From: Streptomyces actinomycinicus | GTDB taxonomy: Bacteria > Actinomycetota > Actinomycetes > Streptomycetales > Streptomycetaceae | Assembly: GCF_016741775.1 (NCBI RefSeq) | Contig: NZ_JAERRK010000005.1 | Location: forward strand, 248,001 to 312,000 | Direction: 5' to 3' | Length of the DNA: 64,000 bases | In this document: piece by piece, positions 53,820 to 64,000 of the stretch | How positions within the stretch are numbered: position 1 is the first letter of the stretch | Layout of the letters: every line of letters starts with the position of its first letter | Translations under genes and position numbers: made by a program | Notes under the pieces: model-generated | Databases searched by the model: none | The model's input: only the letters and a program-made list of their open reading frames with translations | What the model was told of the DNA's origin: nothing

Positions 53820-55415
53820 TCACGGCTTGGGCGTGGCGTGCGGGGCGCAGGTCACGTCCGCGGAGTCCAGCTTGCCGTCGAGGAGGTAGGCGTCGACGCG
53901 CTGGTTGATGCAGGGGTTGACCAGGCTGGTCACACCGTGGGAGCCCGCGTTCTTCTCGGTGATGAGGCGGGAGCCCTTGAAGCGCCGGTGCAGCTCGACG
54001 GCGCCCTGGTACGGGGTGGCCGCGTCCCGGGTGGACTGCACGATCAGGACCTTCGGCAGGCCCTTGTGGGTCTTGACCTCTAGCGGGTGGTGCTGCTTGC
54101 CCGGCCAGGTGGCGCACGGCAGGTTCATCCAGGCGTTCGCCCAGGTCATGAAGGGGTGGTCGCGGTGCAGCCGGGTGTTGTCCCGGTCCCACTTCCGCCA
54201 GCTGGTCGGCCACTTGGCGTCGGCGCACTCGACAGCGGTGTAGACGGCGTTGCTGTTCTCCGAGGCGATGTTCCCCGCGGTGTCCGACAGGTCGGGGGCC
54301 GCGGCGTCGACCAGCGCCTGGGTGTCACCGGCGACGTACTTGCTGAACACCGTGGCGACCGGCACCCACGAGGAGTCGTAGTACGGGGCGCTCTGGAAGA
54401 AGGAGATCAGCTCGGCCGGGCCGACGACCCCGCCGATGGGGTTCTTCTTGGCCGTGGCGCGCAGTTCGAGCCACTTGGCCTGGACTGCGGCGCGGGTGGT
54501 GCCGAGGTGGAAGGCGGCGTCGTTCGCGGCGACCCAGTCCTGCCAGTCCTGCCAGCGGCCCTCGAAGGCGACGTCCTGGTTGAGGTTGGCCTCGTACCAG
54601 ATGTTCTCGCGCGAGGGGTCGACCACGCTGTCGACGACCATGCGGCGCAGGTGGCCCGGGAACAGGGTGCCGTAGACGGCGCCCAGGTAGGTGCCGTACG
54701 AGACGCCCAGGTAGTTCAGCTTCTTCTCGCCCAGCGCGGCGCGGATGACGTCGAGGTCGCGGGCGGTGTTCGGCGTGGTCATGTGCGGGAGCATCGCGGC
54801 GCTGCGCTTGCCGCAGCCCTCGGCGTACTCGCGGGCCAGCTTGCGCTGCGCGGTCTTGTCGGCCTCGCTGTCCGGGACCGGGTCGAGCTTCGGCGCCTTG
54901 ACGAACTCCTGCGGGTCGATGCAGGAGATGGGTGCGGAGTGGCCGACACCACGCGGGTCGAAGCCGACGAAGTCGTACGCCTTGGCGGCGTTGGCCCAGA
55001 TGGCGTTCTTCGTCGTGACGCGGCGGGGGAAGCGCAGGCCGGAACCGCCGGGGCCGCCCGGGTTGTAGACGAGGGCGCCCTGACGCTCCCCCTTGCCGCC
55101 GGTGTTGCCGATGCGGTCCACGGCCAGCTTGATCTGCTTGCCGTACGGGTGGGCGTAGTCCACGGGCACGCTGACCCAGCCGCACTGGATGGGCTTCTCC
55201 AGCCCCCAGTCGGCCGGGCAGTCCTGCCAGTCGATGCCCGTCCTGGCGGCCCGGGCGGCGGCTATGGCGGCGCCCTTGGCCTCGCGGTCCGGGCCCGGCC
55301 GGCCGACCGCGCCGGCGGTGGGTGCCGACATGGCCCCGGCGATCAGGGTGGCGGTGACGAGTACTCCGGCGGAACCGAGCGCCATGACACGGCTCTTCGG
55401 TCTGTTCTCCCTCAA
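53820..55415 (-). CDS. Secreted tripeptidyl aminopeptidase (S33 alpha/beta hydrolase)
   Basis: Extracellular enzyme that removes N-terminal tripeptides. It has a Sec-type signal (VMALGSAGVLVTATLIAGAM, ending PTAGA). The alpha/beta hydrolase core has the oxyanion segment YNPGGPGGSG, FDPRGVGHSAPISC, the nucleophile in YLGVSYGTYLGAVYG, Asp in QSTRDAATPYQGA and His in AGSHGVTSLVNPC. At 531 residues it matches SlpD/Tap-like proteins. TTG 55415 was chosen for GGGAGGGG 6 nt upstream; a longer frame to 55511 is unlikely. In S. coelicolor a tripeptidyl aminopeptidase gene (SCO1230) also precedes the urease genes, as I recall. Confidence 0.92.
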   Translation of the reverse strand: MRENRPKSRVMALGSAGVLVTATLIAGAMSAPTAGAVGRPGPDREAKGAAIAAARAARTGIDWQDCPADWGLEKPIQCGWVSVPVDYAHPYGKQIKLAVDRIGNTGGKGERQGALVYNPGGPGGSGLRFPRRVTTKNAIWANAAKAYDFVGFDPRGVGHSAPISCIDPQEFVKAPKLDPVPDSEADKTAQRKLAREYAEGCGKRSAAMLPHMTTPNTARDLDVIRAALGEKKLNYLGVSYGTYLGAVYGTLFPGHLRRMVVDSVVDPSRENIWYEANLNQDVAFEGRWQDWQDWVAANDAAFHLGTTRAAVQAKWLELRATAKKNPIGGVVGPAELISFFQSAPYYDSSWVPVATVFSKYVAGDTQALVDAAAPDLSDTAGNIASENSNAVYTAVECADAKWPTSWRKWDRDNTRLHRDHPFMTWANAWMNLPCATWPGKQHHPLEVKTHKGLPKVLIVQSTRDAATPYQGAVELHRRFKGSRLITEKNAGSHGVTSLVNPCINQRVDAYLLDGKLDSADVTCAPHATPKP

Positions 55416-55605
55416 GTGGGGCCCCTCCCGAACTTCGCTGCGAGTGGTCAGGCGGGGATCCTCTCGGCTGTGAGCCCGCTGAGAACAGGGGTCGTCACCC
55501 ATCTTTACCAATCCGATAACCGGATGATCATGTCCCGCTGAGCGAATCGTGCCGCGGGCCCGGGGTGTACGGTGCCGTGTTCCCCTCGGAGCGATGCGAC
55601 GTCCG

Positions 55606-56375
55606 CTAGGGCCTTTCGCCGCAACCGAGTTGGGTCAGCACCTCGTCCATGAGCCGCCGCAGCCGCAGCGCGTCCGGGGCGACGGCGCTGACCAGGGCGG
55701 CCGGGCCGGTCAGTGGCACCAGCGCGGCGCACTCCCCCAGGACCTGTGCCCGGACCGGCCGCTGCGCGAACTCGGGGCGCACCACGATCAGCTGGCCCAC
55801 CGCCCGGTGACCGGCGAGCACCGCGGGGCCGTCCCAGCCGCCCGTGGCCCCGGGCCCGCAGGCCAGTTCCTGGTCCAGTACGGTCCGGCCCGCGATCCGT
55901 ACGGTCAGTCTGCTGGTGAGCCGCCCGGGCTGCTCCCCGGCCCGGCCCAGCACCTGCTCCTCGCGCAGCACGAGCCGAGCCCCGGCCTCGAGTTCGGCCC
56001 GGGTGGTGATACGGAGGTCGCTGCCGTGGGCAGAGATCAACTGCTCCGGCAGCCAGCACAGTTCGGCGTCGCCGGCCACGTGGAGCAGGACGTCGTACCG
56101 GGCCTCGCCCTTGGCCTGACCGGGCAGGGCGAGGGTGGCGGCGGCCGACCCGATGTGCAGCCGGGACCCCTGCTCCGCCCTGGCGGTCACGGTGAAGCGG
56201 TCGCCGCCGAGCGGGCCGCTCATCGCGCCGACGACCATGACCTTCGCCTCCGGCCCGGCCGACCGGGTGCGGCGCAGCGCCAGCGGGCCCTCGCCGTCCA
56301 GCACCGGCAGGGCTGTACCGCCCCGGCCGTCGGCGCGGGCGACGATGCGGGCACTCGCCCGGACCCCGGTGACGG

Positions 56376-56379
<4 letters not shown>
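55606..56379 (-). CDS. ureD: Urease accessory protein UreD
   Basis: Scaffold of the nickel-insertion complex that binds apo-urease with UreF and UreG. The 257-residue sequence is divergent, as usual for UreD, but has family features: [20 protein letters not shown] near residue 50, [31 protein letters not shown] and [21 protein letters not shown] 56379 overlaps the ureG stop by four bases. It is the last gene of ureABCFGD. Confidence 0.93.
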
Positions 56380-57053
<674 letters not shown>

Positions 57054-57132
57054 GGGTACGGCTCCTGTGGTCCGAAGGGCCGGCTCTGTTGTCCGGGAGG
57101 GTGTGGGGCGGGTGGACGGACGGGTGGGGAGG

Positions 57133-57807
57133 TCAGGACGCGAACAGCCGTACCGGCCAGGCGGCATGGGCCTCCGCCATGACCTCCAGCAGGGGTGCCG
57201 AGGCGGCGGGCAGCGCGTCGGCACCCTCGTCGGCCACTCTCCGGGCCGCCTCCACGGCGGAGTCCGCCACGCGGTCCAGCTCCGGCGCCAGCCGGGCCAG
57301 CACCGCCGTCGCGTCGAACGGATCGAGGCTCAGCAGCCGCACGGTGGCCGTCGCCGGTCCGCTCACGCTCTCGTACGCGGCACAGTGGGCCGCGTCCTCG
57401 GGCGCGAGTCCGGCCGCCCGGGCGGCGAGGCCGAGCACGACCGGCTGATGGGCGCCCTTGGGGAACTCCCGGGCGAGCACGTCCAGTTCGGCGGACGGCC
57501 AGGTGACGCGTGCGGCCCGCAGCAGTTGCCGGCCCAGGCGCCGTGCGGCGGTGCGCAGCGCGGGTGACGGCGTCCGGGCGTCGGCAGCGGCGTCCAGCTC
57601 CCGCGGCTCCACGCCCAGTGCGGCAGCGGCCGCCAGCGCGCTCGCCACCAGGCCCGCGGTGTGCAGCCGCCCCCGGCAGAAGTCCTCCAGGCTCGCGGCC
57701 GACGTGATGCGCCCCGCCTTGACGGCGGCCTCCGCCCCGCCGGAGTGCGCGTGCCCTCCGGCGGGGAAGCGGCCGTCGGCCAGGACGAGCAGTGCTGCTC
57801 TGGACAT
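57133..57807 (-). CDS. ureF: Urease accessory protein UreF
   Basis: All-helical protein that activates UreG in the urease maturation complex. The 224-residue sequence starts with [20 protein letters not shown], a conserved UreF opening, and includes [20 protein letters not shown] and, near the C-terminus, DLPA-type helical segments. The start ATG 57807 lies 9 nt after the ureC stop. A gap of 79 nt separates it from ureG. Confidence 0.93.
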   Translation of the reverse strand: MSRAALLVLADGRFPAGGHAHSGGAEAAVKAGRITSAASLEDFCRGRLHTAGLVASALAAAAALGVEPRELDAAADARTPSPALRTAARRLGRQLLRAARVTWPSAELDVLAREFPKGAHQPVVLGLAARAAGLAPEDAAHCAAYESVSGPATATVRLLSLDPFDATAVLARLAPELDRVADSAVEAARRVADEGADALPAASAPLLEVMAEAHAAWPVRLFAS

Positions 57808-57816
57808 CAGGCCCCC

Positions 57817-59530
<1,714 letters not shown>

Positions 59531-59538
<8 letters not shown>

Positions 59539-59842
59539 CCAGGGCACCTCCGGTCGCCCCGCGCAGCCCCGGCACGATCCGGGCGCCGGTCAGGGGCACG
59601 AGCCCGACCTCGACGGGGATGCCGGGCTCGAAGCGCACGGCGGTGCCCGCGGCGACGTTCAGCCGCTTGCCGCGGGCGGCGGCGCGGTCGAACTCCAGGC
59701 CGGGGTTGGCCTCGGCGAAGTGGTAGTGGGAGCCGACCTGGACGGGCCGGTCGGCGGCGTTGAGGACGGTCAGCACGGTGACCTCGCGGCCCTCGTTGCA
59801 GATGACGGGGCCGTCCGCGAACAGGATCTCTCCGGGAATCAT
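59531..59842 (-). CDS. ureB: Urease beta subunit
   Basis: Structural subunit of urease, 103 residues. Typical opening [20 protein letters not shown], then [19 protein letters not shown] and [18 protein letters not shown] 59842 follows GAGGGGG; in-frame extension to 59869 overlaps ureA and is not supported. The 3' end overlaps ureC by eight bases. Confidence 0.95.
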
Positions 59843-59852
59843 CGCGGCCCCC

Positions 59853-60155
<303 letters not shown>

Positions 60156-60295
60156 GTCCCACCTCACAGTCCTTGCTCCGGACCGTACGGGGTCCGGTTG
60201 CCGCGGCCACCGCGACGGGGACAGGTGTAACACACAGACAAATCCCCGGATCGCCTTCAATCCGGGCGGAAAAACCCCTGGTGGCGTGGATCGGC

Positions 60296-60327
60296 AGGCT
60301 AGAACGCCGGAGTTTCAACGACGTTAA
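60296..60327 (-). promoter_or_regulatory. GlnR-type box and -10 upstream of ureA
   Basis: On the minus strand GTTTAACGTCGTTGAAAC contains TTAAC, six bases, then GAAAC, the half-site pair of the nitrogen regulator GlnR (plus 60312-60327). TAGCCT (plus 60296-60301) may be the -10. Urease is a known GlnR target in Streptomyces, so nitrogen control is expected. Confidence 0.65.
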
Positions 60328-60417
60328 ACCAGACCTTGATCCGCCCATGACCCCCCTATGGGGTTCCCTGGAGACGAGCCGGTACCCCCCTTACGGGCTC
60401 CCCCGAGGACGAACGGT

Positions 60418-60696
60418 TCAGGAACCGCCCGGCCTCCGGTGCTCGGCCGCGATCCCGAACCGCTGCTGGTCGCGTGGGACGGATCCGGCCTCGTGGACCC
60501 TGGACACCGAGCTGATGACCTGCTCCTCGGCCGGTTCGTCCAGCGCGTCGAGCCGCTCGAGGTCTTCGGCCGAGACCAGCGCCACCAGCGGCTTGCCGTG
60601 CCGTGTCACGACGACGCGCTCACCGCCGTACACCACCCGGTTGATCAGGTCGGCGAGTTCAGCCCTGGCTTGGGTCACCGGAATCTCGTAGGCCAT
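60418..60696 (-). CDS. Phd/YefM-family antitoxin
   Basis: Small DNA-binding antitoxin-like protein of 92 residues: [20 protein letters not shown] at the N-terminus is the Phd/YefM fold, then [20 protein letters not shown]. The C-terminal 35 residues are less conserved and would normally wrap a toxin. No toxin gene is adjacent: upstream is a divergent ClpP gene, downstream the urease operon. ATG 60696 is 6 nt after TAAGCT, so translation may be leaderless. It may act with a distant toxin or as an orphan regulator. Confidence 0.88.
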   Translation of the reverse strand: MAYEIPVTQARAELADLINRVVYGGERVVVTRHGKPLVALVSAEDLERLDALDEPAEEQVISSVSRVHEAGSVPRDQQRFGIAAEHRRPGGS

Positions 60697-60830
60697 ACCC
60701 CCAGCTTACGGGGCACCTCCGGGCGACCTGCCTCTCCGGCGGCTGCAGCCCGGTGGTCCATTCCTCACCGAAACGGGCGACGAAGCCGCTTCGTCCTGGC
60801 GGACCGTCACCGCCCCGCCTCCCGCGGGTT

Positions 60831-60856
60831 CTGTACGTCCTGTACATTTTTTACAG
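60831..60856 (+). promoter_or_regulatory. CTGTAC repeats before the ClpP-like gene
   Basis: CTGTAC at 60831 is repeated at 60840, where it begins the inverted repeat CTGTACATTTTTTACAG (60840-60856). It lies 44 bp before the ATG and is the only A/T-rich segment in the region, so it may combine promoter and operator. Confidence 0.45.
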
Positions 60857-60899
60857 ACAGCTCGCCGAGTGCGGCTCTGCCGCGAGGAAGGGTGTGCCC

Positions 60900-61535
60900 A
60901 TGCCCCGACCGTCCGCCCGTCATGTCCTGCCCGAATTCACCGAGCGCACGGGAACCGGCGTACGTACGCTCGATCCCTATGCCAGGCTCTTCGAGGACCG
61001 GATCATCCTGCTCGGCGCGCCGGTCGGCCCCGCGCTGGCGACCGACGTGACGGCCCAGCTCATGTACCTCGAACACGCGGCGCCCGACCGGGACATCACG
61101 CTGTACATCAACTCGCCGGGCGGCTCGTTCGAGGCCCTCACGGCGGTCTACGACACCATGCAGTACGTCAGTTGCGATGTGGCGACCTACTGCCTGGGAC
61201 AGGCCGCCTCCACGGCCGCGGTGCTGCTCGCGGCCGGCGCCCCGGGCAAGCGGTTCGCCCTGCCCGGCGCCCGGATGGTGATCGAACAGCCCGCCCTCTC
61301 CGAGCCGGTGCACGGCCAGCCCAGCGACCTGCTCCTGCAGGCCGAGGAGTTGTTCCGGATGCGCGCACAACTGGAGCGGATGCTCACCCGGCACACGGGG
61401 CGCACGGCCGGGCAGGTCCGTGCGGACCTGGAGCGGGATCTGATCCTGGACGCCGCCGGAGCCGTCGCCTACGGTCTGGTGGACGGCGTCGTGCCCAGCC
61501 GCCGGGACACGCCCGGCGCACCGGATGCGAGGTGA
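60900..61535 (+). CDS. ClpP-like protease subunit lacking the catalytic His
   Basis: A 211-residue ClpP homologue. The fold is clear: [40 protein letters not shown] and [16 protein letters not shown] with the nucleophile Ser104; Asp180 in [20 protein letters not shown] is also conserved. The usual H of the MIHQP segment is replaced by Glu129 ([12 protein letters not shown]). The protein may therefore be inactive or have altered catalysis and join heteromeric ClpP complexes, or this may be a feature of a Streptomyces subgroup. ATG 60900 follows GAGGAAGG. A small gene follows 7 nt after its stop. Confidence 0.9.
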   Translation: MPRPSARHVLPEFTERTGTGVRTLDPYARLFEDRIILLGAPVGPALATDVTAQLMYLEHAAPDRDITLYINSPGGSFEALTAVYDTMQYVSCDVATYCLGQAASTAAVLLAAGAPGKRFALPGARMVIEQPALSEPVHGQPSDLLLQAEELFRMRAQLERMLTRHTGRTAGQVRADLERDLILDAAGAVAYGLVDGVVPSRRDTPGAPDAR

Positions 61536-61542
61536 GCCCCCG

Positions 61543-61848
61543 ATGCTGCCGGAACTGCCGCCGCTGCCCGCCCTCACCCGCGCCGAAGGTGAGTTGATCG
61601 ACCGCTACCTGGACTCCGTCGACCTGCTGGGGCGCATCAATCCGGCCCGGCAGACGCAGACCTACCACGGGCTGCGCGCGGCCCAGGCCCTGGTGCGCAA
61701 GGCGACAGAGCTGCGCGACGCGCTCGCACTGATGCATCAGCGGGGCGAGACGGAGCTGCACGGGGACACGCTGGCACGGGCGTTGCGGGTGCTGGACGGC
61801 GAACGCCGCGCCGCTCGCGTCACGCTCCCGCCCAACGTCGTCGCCTGA
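61543..61848 (+). CDS. Small protein coupled to the ClpP-like gene
   Basis: A 101-residue soluble, mostly helical protein: LTRAEGELIDRYLDSVDLLG, ARQTQTYHGLRAAQALVRKA, then TLARALRVLDGERRAARVTL. ATG 61543 follows GAGGTGAG and starts 7 nt after the ClpP-like stop, so the two genes form an operon. A 6-residue longer start (61525) would overlap the ClpP gene. I do not recognise the family; an adaptor or regulator of the ClpP-like subunit is one speculation. Confidence 0.72.
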   Translation: MLPELPPLPALTRAEGELIDRYLDSVDLLGRINPARQTQTYHGLRAAQALVRKATELRDALALMHQRGETELHGDTLARALRVLDGERRAARVTLPPNVVA

Positions 61849-62270
61849 GCCGGACGCCCGTCCGGCCCGACGGGATCACCGCGCCGACACACGCCGTTCG
61901 GACCGGACTTGAAACGGCCCGAACGGCTTACCCCCGACCGGCGTACCGTCAGATCGTTCTCCGGGCTTCCCGAGTTGCGCACGACGCCCGTCCGGGGGGT
62001 CCCGGAAAACGCTTAGTCCCAGGTCCGGGGCTACGTCCGGGTCCTGACGGACACTCGAACGCAGTAGTGTCCACCCGAACGGGTGAGTGGTGAGTAACGC
62101 CACAAATCCCCGATTCCATTGGGATTTTCAGACACTCATACGTGAAGATCCCTGTCTGACGACAAGCCCCCGCCACCGCGGCGGGGCGGTCCGGGCGGAC
62201 GCCGAGTCCTGCCGCCGCCCGGATGACCGGTCGACAGGAGTGGATCGGCAGGAGTGGAGGACCCAAGCAA
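61849..62270. other. Region upstream of the riboswitch
   Basis: This stretch carries no convincing gene. It should hold the promoter for the NlpC/P60 transcript; CATACG at 62140-62145 downstream of TTGGGA is one weak candidate. Together with the riboswitch it forms a 577-bp gene-free interval. Confidence 0.4.
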
Positions 62271-62419
62271 GACGGGTCGCCGGAACGGATGTCCGTCTGT
62301 TCGACACAGACGGGCGTGAGGTTCCGAGCAGCCCTTGGGGTGAAGCCGTGGCAACGCGGCCGGGCAACTTCGCCAGCCCGAATCCGACAGGTCATCCTTC
62401 ACAGGCGGCTGACGAAGGG
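62271..62419 (+). promoter_or_regulatory. ydaO/yuaA-type riboswitch (cyclic di-AMP)
   Basis: The leader contains elements of the ydaO consensus: GGGTCGCCGGAACGG near 62275, CGTGAGGTTCCGAGCAGCCC, TTGGGGTGAAGCCG near 62336, GGCCGGGCAACTTCG, and CCCGAATCCGACAGGTCATC near 62378, ending GCTGACGAAGGG just before the ATG. This class binds cyclic di-AMP and in Streptomyces often precedes cell-wall hydrolase genes such as rpfA. The gene downstream is an exported NlpC/P60 hydrolase, as expected. Boundaries are approximate. Confidence 0.85.
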
Positions 62420-62425
62420 TTGCGC

Positions 62426-62899
62426 ATGACTGCGCTCAATCGTGTCCCGTCGCTGATGGCCCGGGCCGGCACGGCCTCGGCACTCACTCTCGCCGCCGTG
62501 GGCGGCTCGATCGCGGTGCCCGGCCTCGCCACCGAGGCCTCCGCCGCGACGACGGCGACCAAAGCACTGCAGGTCGCGGCCTCCAAGAAGGGGGCTCCGT
62601 ACGCGTGGGGCGCCACCGGACCGCGCAGGTTCGACTGCTCGGGGCTGACGCTCTACTCCTACAAGAAGGCGGGCAAGAAACTGCCGCGTACCGCCGCCCA
62701 GCAGTACAACAAGACGCACCACATCAGTGCCCGGCACCGCAAGGCGGGCGATCTGGTGTTCTTCCACTCGGGTTCCAGCGTCTACCACGTCGGCATCTAC
62801 GCCGGCCACGGCAAGATCTGGCACGCCCCGAAGACCGGCGACGTGGTCAAGCTCCAGAAGATCTGGACCAGGAGCGTCTGGTACGGCCGGGTGAGCTGA
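62426..62899 (+). CDS. Secreted NlpC/P60 peptidoglycan endopeptidase
   Basis: Cleaves peptide cross-bridges or stems in peptidoglycan. A signal peptide of about 40 residues ends ATEASAA. The NlpC/P60 domain has the catalytic Cys71 in RFDCSGLTLYS, His121 in VYHVGIYAG and His133 in KIWHAP. The preceding KKGAPYAWGATGP is the usual substrate-groove segment. There is no separate wall-binding or coiled-coil module; total length 157 aa. ATG 62426 follows GAAGG, which belongs to the end of the riboswitch. Cyclic di-AMP is therefore the likely controlling signal. Confidence 0.94.
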   Translation: MTALNRVPSLMARAGTASALTLAAVGGSIAVPGLATEASAATTATKALQVAASKKGAPYAWGATGPRRFDCSGLTLYSYKKAGKKLPRTAAQQYNKTHHISARHRKAGDLVFFHSGSSVYHVGIYAGHGKIWHAPKTGDVVKLQKIWTRSVWYGRVS

Positions 62900-62906
62900 C
62901 CCGCCG

Positions 62907-63239
62907 TCATGCCAGGAGCGGCTCCAGCAGCAGGGCCGCTCCCCGTGCCGTCAGCGCCACCCCGGTGCCCGCCTGGAGCCCATGGGCGGCCTGGGGCCTG
63001 CGCAGCCACCCTCCGAGCCGGTGCACCGGCAGGGCGACGCCCTGGGACCACACCGGCGCCGGCGCGCACACGATCAGCGTGAGCAGCAGCGTCCGGGGCA
63101 GGGAGTGGCCGTAGGCGCCGCCGAACAGCTGCAGGGCCCGGAACGGAGTGCGTGGCTCGGGGTGGCTGTCGTACCGGAGACGGTGGCCCGGACCGCGGTC
63201 GCGCCGGTCGGGGTACGCCCCCTGGAGGACGGCCGTCTG
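62907..63239 (-). pseudogene. Coding-like remnant without a start codon
   Basis: On the minus strand a frame ending at TGA 62907 reads PEPRTPFRALQLFGGAYGHS, LPRTLLLTLIVCAPAPVW and ends VALTARGAALLLEPLLA. Codon use has the high third-position GC of true genes, and a hydrophobic segment suggests a membrane protein. No start codon with a ribosome site is visible between 63239 and the ATPase gene. It is most likely a 5'-truncated gene remnant; an unusual start is the alternative. Confidence 0.35.
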
Positions 63240-63288
63240 CGCCGCACGGTCCCGGCGGCCCGCTTTTCCCCGCTTCGGCGCCCTGCAC

Positions 63289-63747
63289 TCAGAGTTCCTG
63301 CGGTCCCCCCGCCGGTACCGACGCGGCCGAGACCGACCACGGGAGTTCGATGAAGACCGTCTTGCCACCCTCGCGGGTGGGGCGGATCCGGAGTCTCCCG
63401 CCGCACTCCGCGGTGAGCCAGCGGATGATGACCATGCCGCGGCCGTTGTCCTGCTGGACGGCCGCGGGCAGTCTCTTCGGAAAGCGTGGATGGCTGTCCG
63501 TGACGCCGATGCGCAGGTGTTCGTCATGGTGCAGCGCGATGTCGACCGTGAAGGTGGGTGACTGGCCGAAGGTGTGCTGTACGGCGTTGGTGGCGAGTTC
63601 GGAGACGATGAGCCGGACGGTGTCGGCCACGTCGGTGTCGGACGGAAGGCCCCACTCCGCGAGGGTTCCCACGACGTAGGTGCGGGCGGCGGAGACCGAG
63701 GCGGGATCGCTCGGCAGAGTGACGGATGCTTCCAGATGGTCTGCCAT
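63289..63747 (-). CDS. ATP-binding anti-sigma-like protein (HATPase_c)
   Basis: A 152-residue GHKL ATPase of the RsbW/SpoIIAB type. The N-box IVSELATNAVQHTFGQSP and the G-box DNGRGMVIIRWLTAECG are typical; LRIGVTDSHPRFP lies in between. Such proteins bind sigma factors or, in Streptomyces, pair with DUF397/helix-turn-helix genes in regulatory sets. ATG 63747 has GGAAAGGGA upstream. The start of a helix-turn-helix gene lies divergently at 63960. The partner is unknown. Confidence 0.92.
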   Translation of the reverse strand: MADHLEASVTLPSDPASVSAARTYVVGTLAEWGLPSDTDVADTVRLIVSELATNAVQHTFGQSPTFTVDIALHHDEHLRIGVTDSHPRFPKRLPAAVQQDNGRGMVIIRWLTAECGGRLRIRPTREGGKTVFIELPWSVSAASVPAGGPQEL

Positions 63748-63872
63748 GGCGACGTCGTCCCTTTCCCACGGGACCGCGGTCCGACATACAGCGGATGGTT
63801 CGAGTACGGTCCCGGACTGGTGCTTGCTCGCCAGACTGCCATCAACGCCCGGTCACGGGGAGCGATCCACCA

Positions 63873-63888
63873 AGATATGCATATATCT
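63873..63888. promoter_or_regulatory. Inverted repeat AGATAT-GCAT-ATATCT in the divergent promoter
   Basis: Perfect 6-bp arms around GCAT lie in the middle of the 212-bp gap between the divergent ATPase and HTH genes. It is unusually A/T-rich for this genome and may be the operator of the HTH protein. Confidence 0.45.
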
Positions 63889-63959
63889 GTCGCTCGAAGC
63901 GGTGAACTCTGCGACGCGAGACCGTATTTGGGTGGCCCGGAAGGAGTAAGGAGGAGGTC

Positions 63960-64000
63960 ATGCAGAACGGTCCGGCAGTGCGCCGACGGAAACTGGGCGC
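63960..64000 (+). CDS. Start of an XRE-type DNA-binding protein (truncated by window end)
   Basis: ATG 63960 follows a strong GGAGGAGG. Thirteen codons are visible (MQNGPAVRRRKLG), matching the opening of helix-turn-helix proteins of the DUF5753 class that lie next to such ATPases in Streptomyces. The rest of the gene is outside the window. Confidence 0.6.
   Translation, partial: MQNGPAVRRRKLG

Noticed and set aside
54087..55541. Long plus-strand frame opposite the tripeptidyl aminopeptidase gene
   Set aside because: No recognisable domain; the minus strand encodes a complete alpha/beta hydrolase.
60156..60417. Toxin gene partner for the YefM-type antitoxin
   Set aside because: Only the urease leader and the GlnR box are here; no frame with toxin features was found.
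62797..63288. Minus-strand frame starting ATG 63288 as a real gene
   Set aside because: It is Arg/Pro/Ala-rich, runs into the NlpC/P60 gene and lacks a ribosome site; the neighbouring frame has better coding character.
63289..64000. Conservon (cvn) regulatory operon
   Set aside because: Only one ATPase is seen, and it is a short anti-sigma type rather than a sensor kinase; roadblock and GTPase genes are absent within the window.

Overview
The window is high-GC actinobacterial DNA and reads as a Streptomyces chromosome. Evidence: near-universal G/C third codon positions, GTG and TTG starts with purine-rich Shine-Dalgarno sites, several probable leaderless genes, Tat-type exported enzymes, an rppA-CYP158A polyketide cassette, a MurT/GatD pair, a ureABCFGD operon with a GlnR-type box, and a dispersed repeat that I recall as common in Streptomyces. 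From memory, gene order from about 33 kb to 60 kb (ligase, NUDIX, aldehyde dehydrogenase, rppA, CYP158A2, cupin ... def, murT, gatD, pfkA ... ureDGFCBA) resembles S. coelicolor SCO1202-SCO1236. I could not run a comparison. No tRNA, rRNA, insertion sequence, integrase, prophage or CRISPR array was seen.

Layout. 0-3 kb: xylulokinase and a ROK repressor. 3-8 kb: acetamidase/formamidase, a Tat-exported cell-wall amidase, and a GAF-domain regulator followed by an acetaldehyde-type dehydrogenase. 8-15 kb (minus strand): DEAD-box helicase, then the molybdenum enzyme operon xdhA-xdhB-xdhC, preceded by a promoter, a 25-codon open frame and a hairpin. 15-21 kb: fatty-acid desaturase, MsrA, a secreted metal-dependent hydrolase with a discoidin-like domain, and a secreted subtilisin. 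21-28 kb: divergent TetR regulator and Old Yellow Enzyme with paired operators, a DedA membrane protein, a zone with gene remnants, DUF779, and exported phosphodiester-type hydrolases.

28-33 kb (minus): quinone oxidoreductase and two acyl-CoA dehydrogenases with 4-nt overlaps, a leaderless XRE-cupin regulator, and an internally deleted flavoprotein gene. 33-40 kb: ATP-dependent DNA ligase with NUDIX hydrolase, succinate-semialdehyde-type dehydrogenase, and the rppA-P450-cupin cassette for flaviolin-type pigments behind a leader with four hairpins. 40-46 kb: acyl-CoA dehydrogenase with divergent TetR, peptide deformylase, MurT-GatD (lipid II amidation) and phosphofructokinase. 46-51 kb: CtaG-like copper/cytochrome oxidase assembly protein, an Lrp regulator beside ddaH-rocD (arginine/ornithine use), and a DUF305 plus a His/Met-rich membrane protein. 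51-60 kb: acyltransferase, epimerase-like protein, secreted tripeptidyl aminopeptidase, and the complete urease operon. 60-64 kb: orphan YefM-type antitoxin, a ClpP-like protein with Glu in place of the catalytic His plus a small partner, an NlpC/P60 hydrolase behind a ydaO-type (c-di-AMP) riboswitch, and the start of an anti-sigma-like ATPase/HTH pair.

The most unusual items are the xdh leader (peptide plus hairpin), the rppA structured leader, the ClpP-like protein with its partner, the repeat-built insertion in the XdhA iron-sulfur domain, and two decayed genes (amidohydrolase, thioredoxin-reductase-like).
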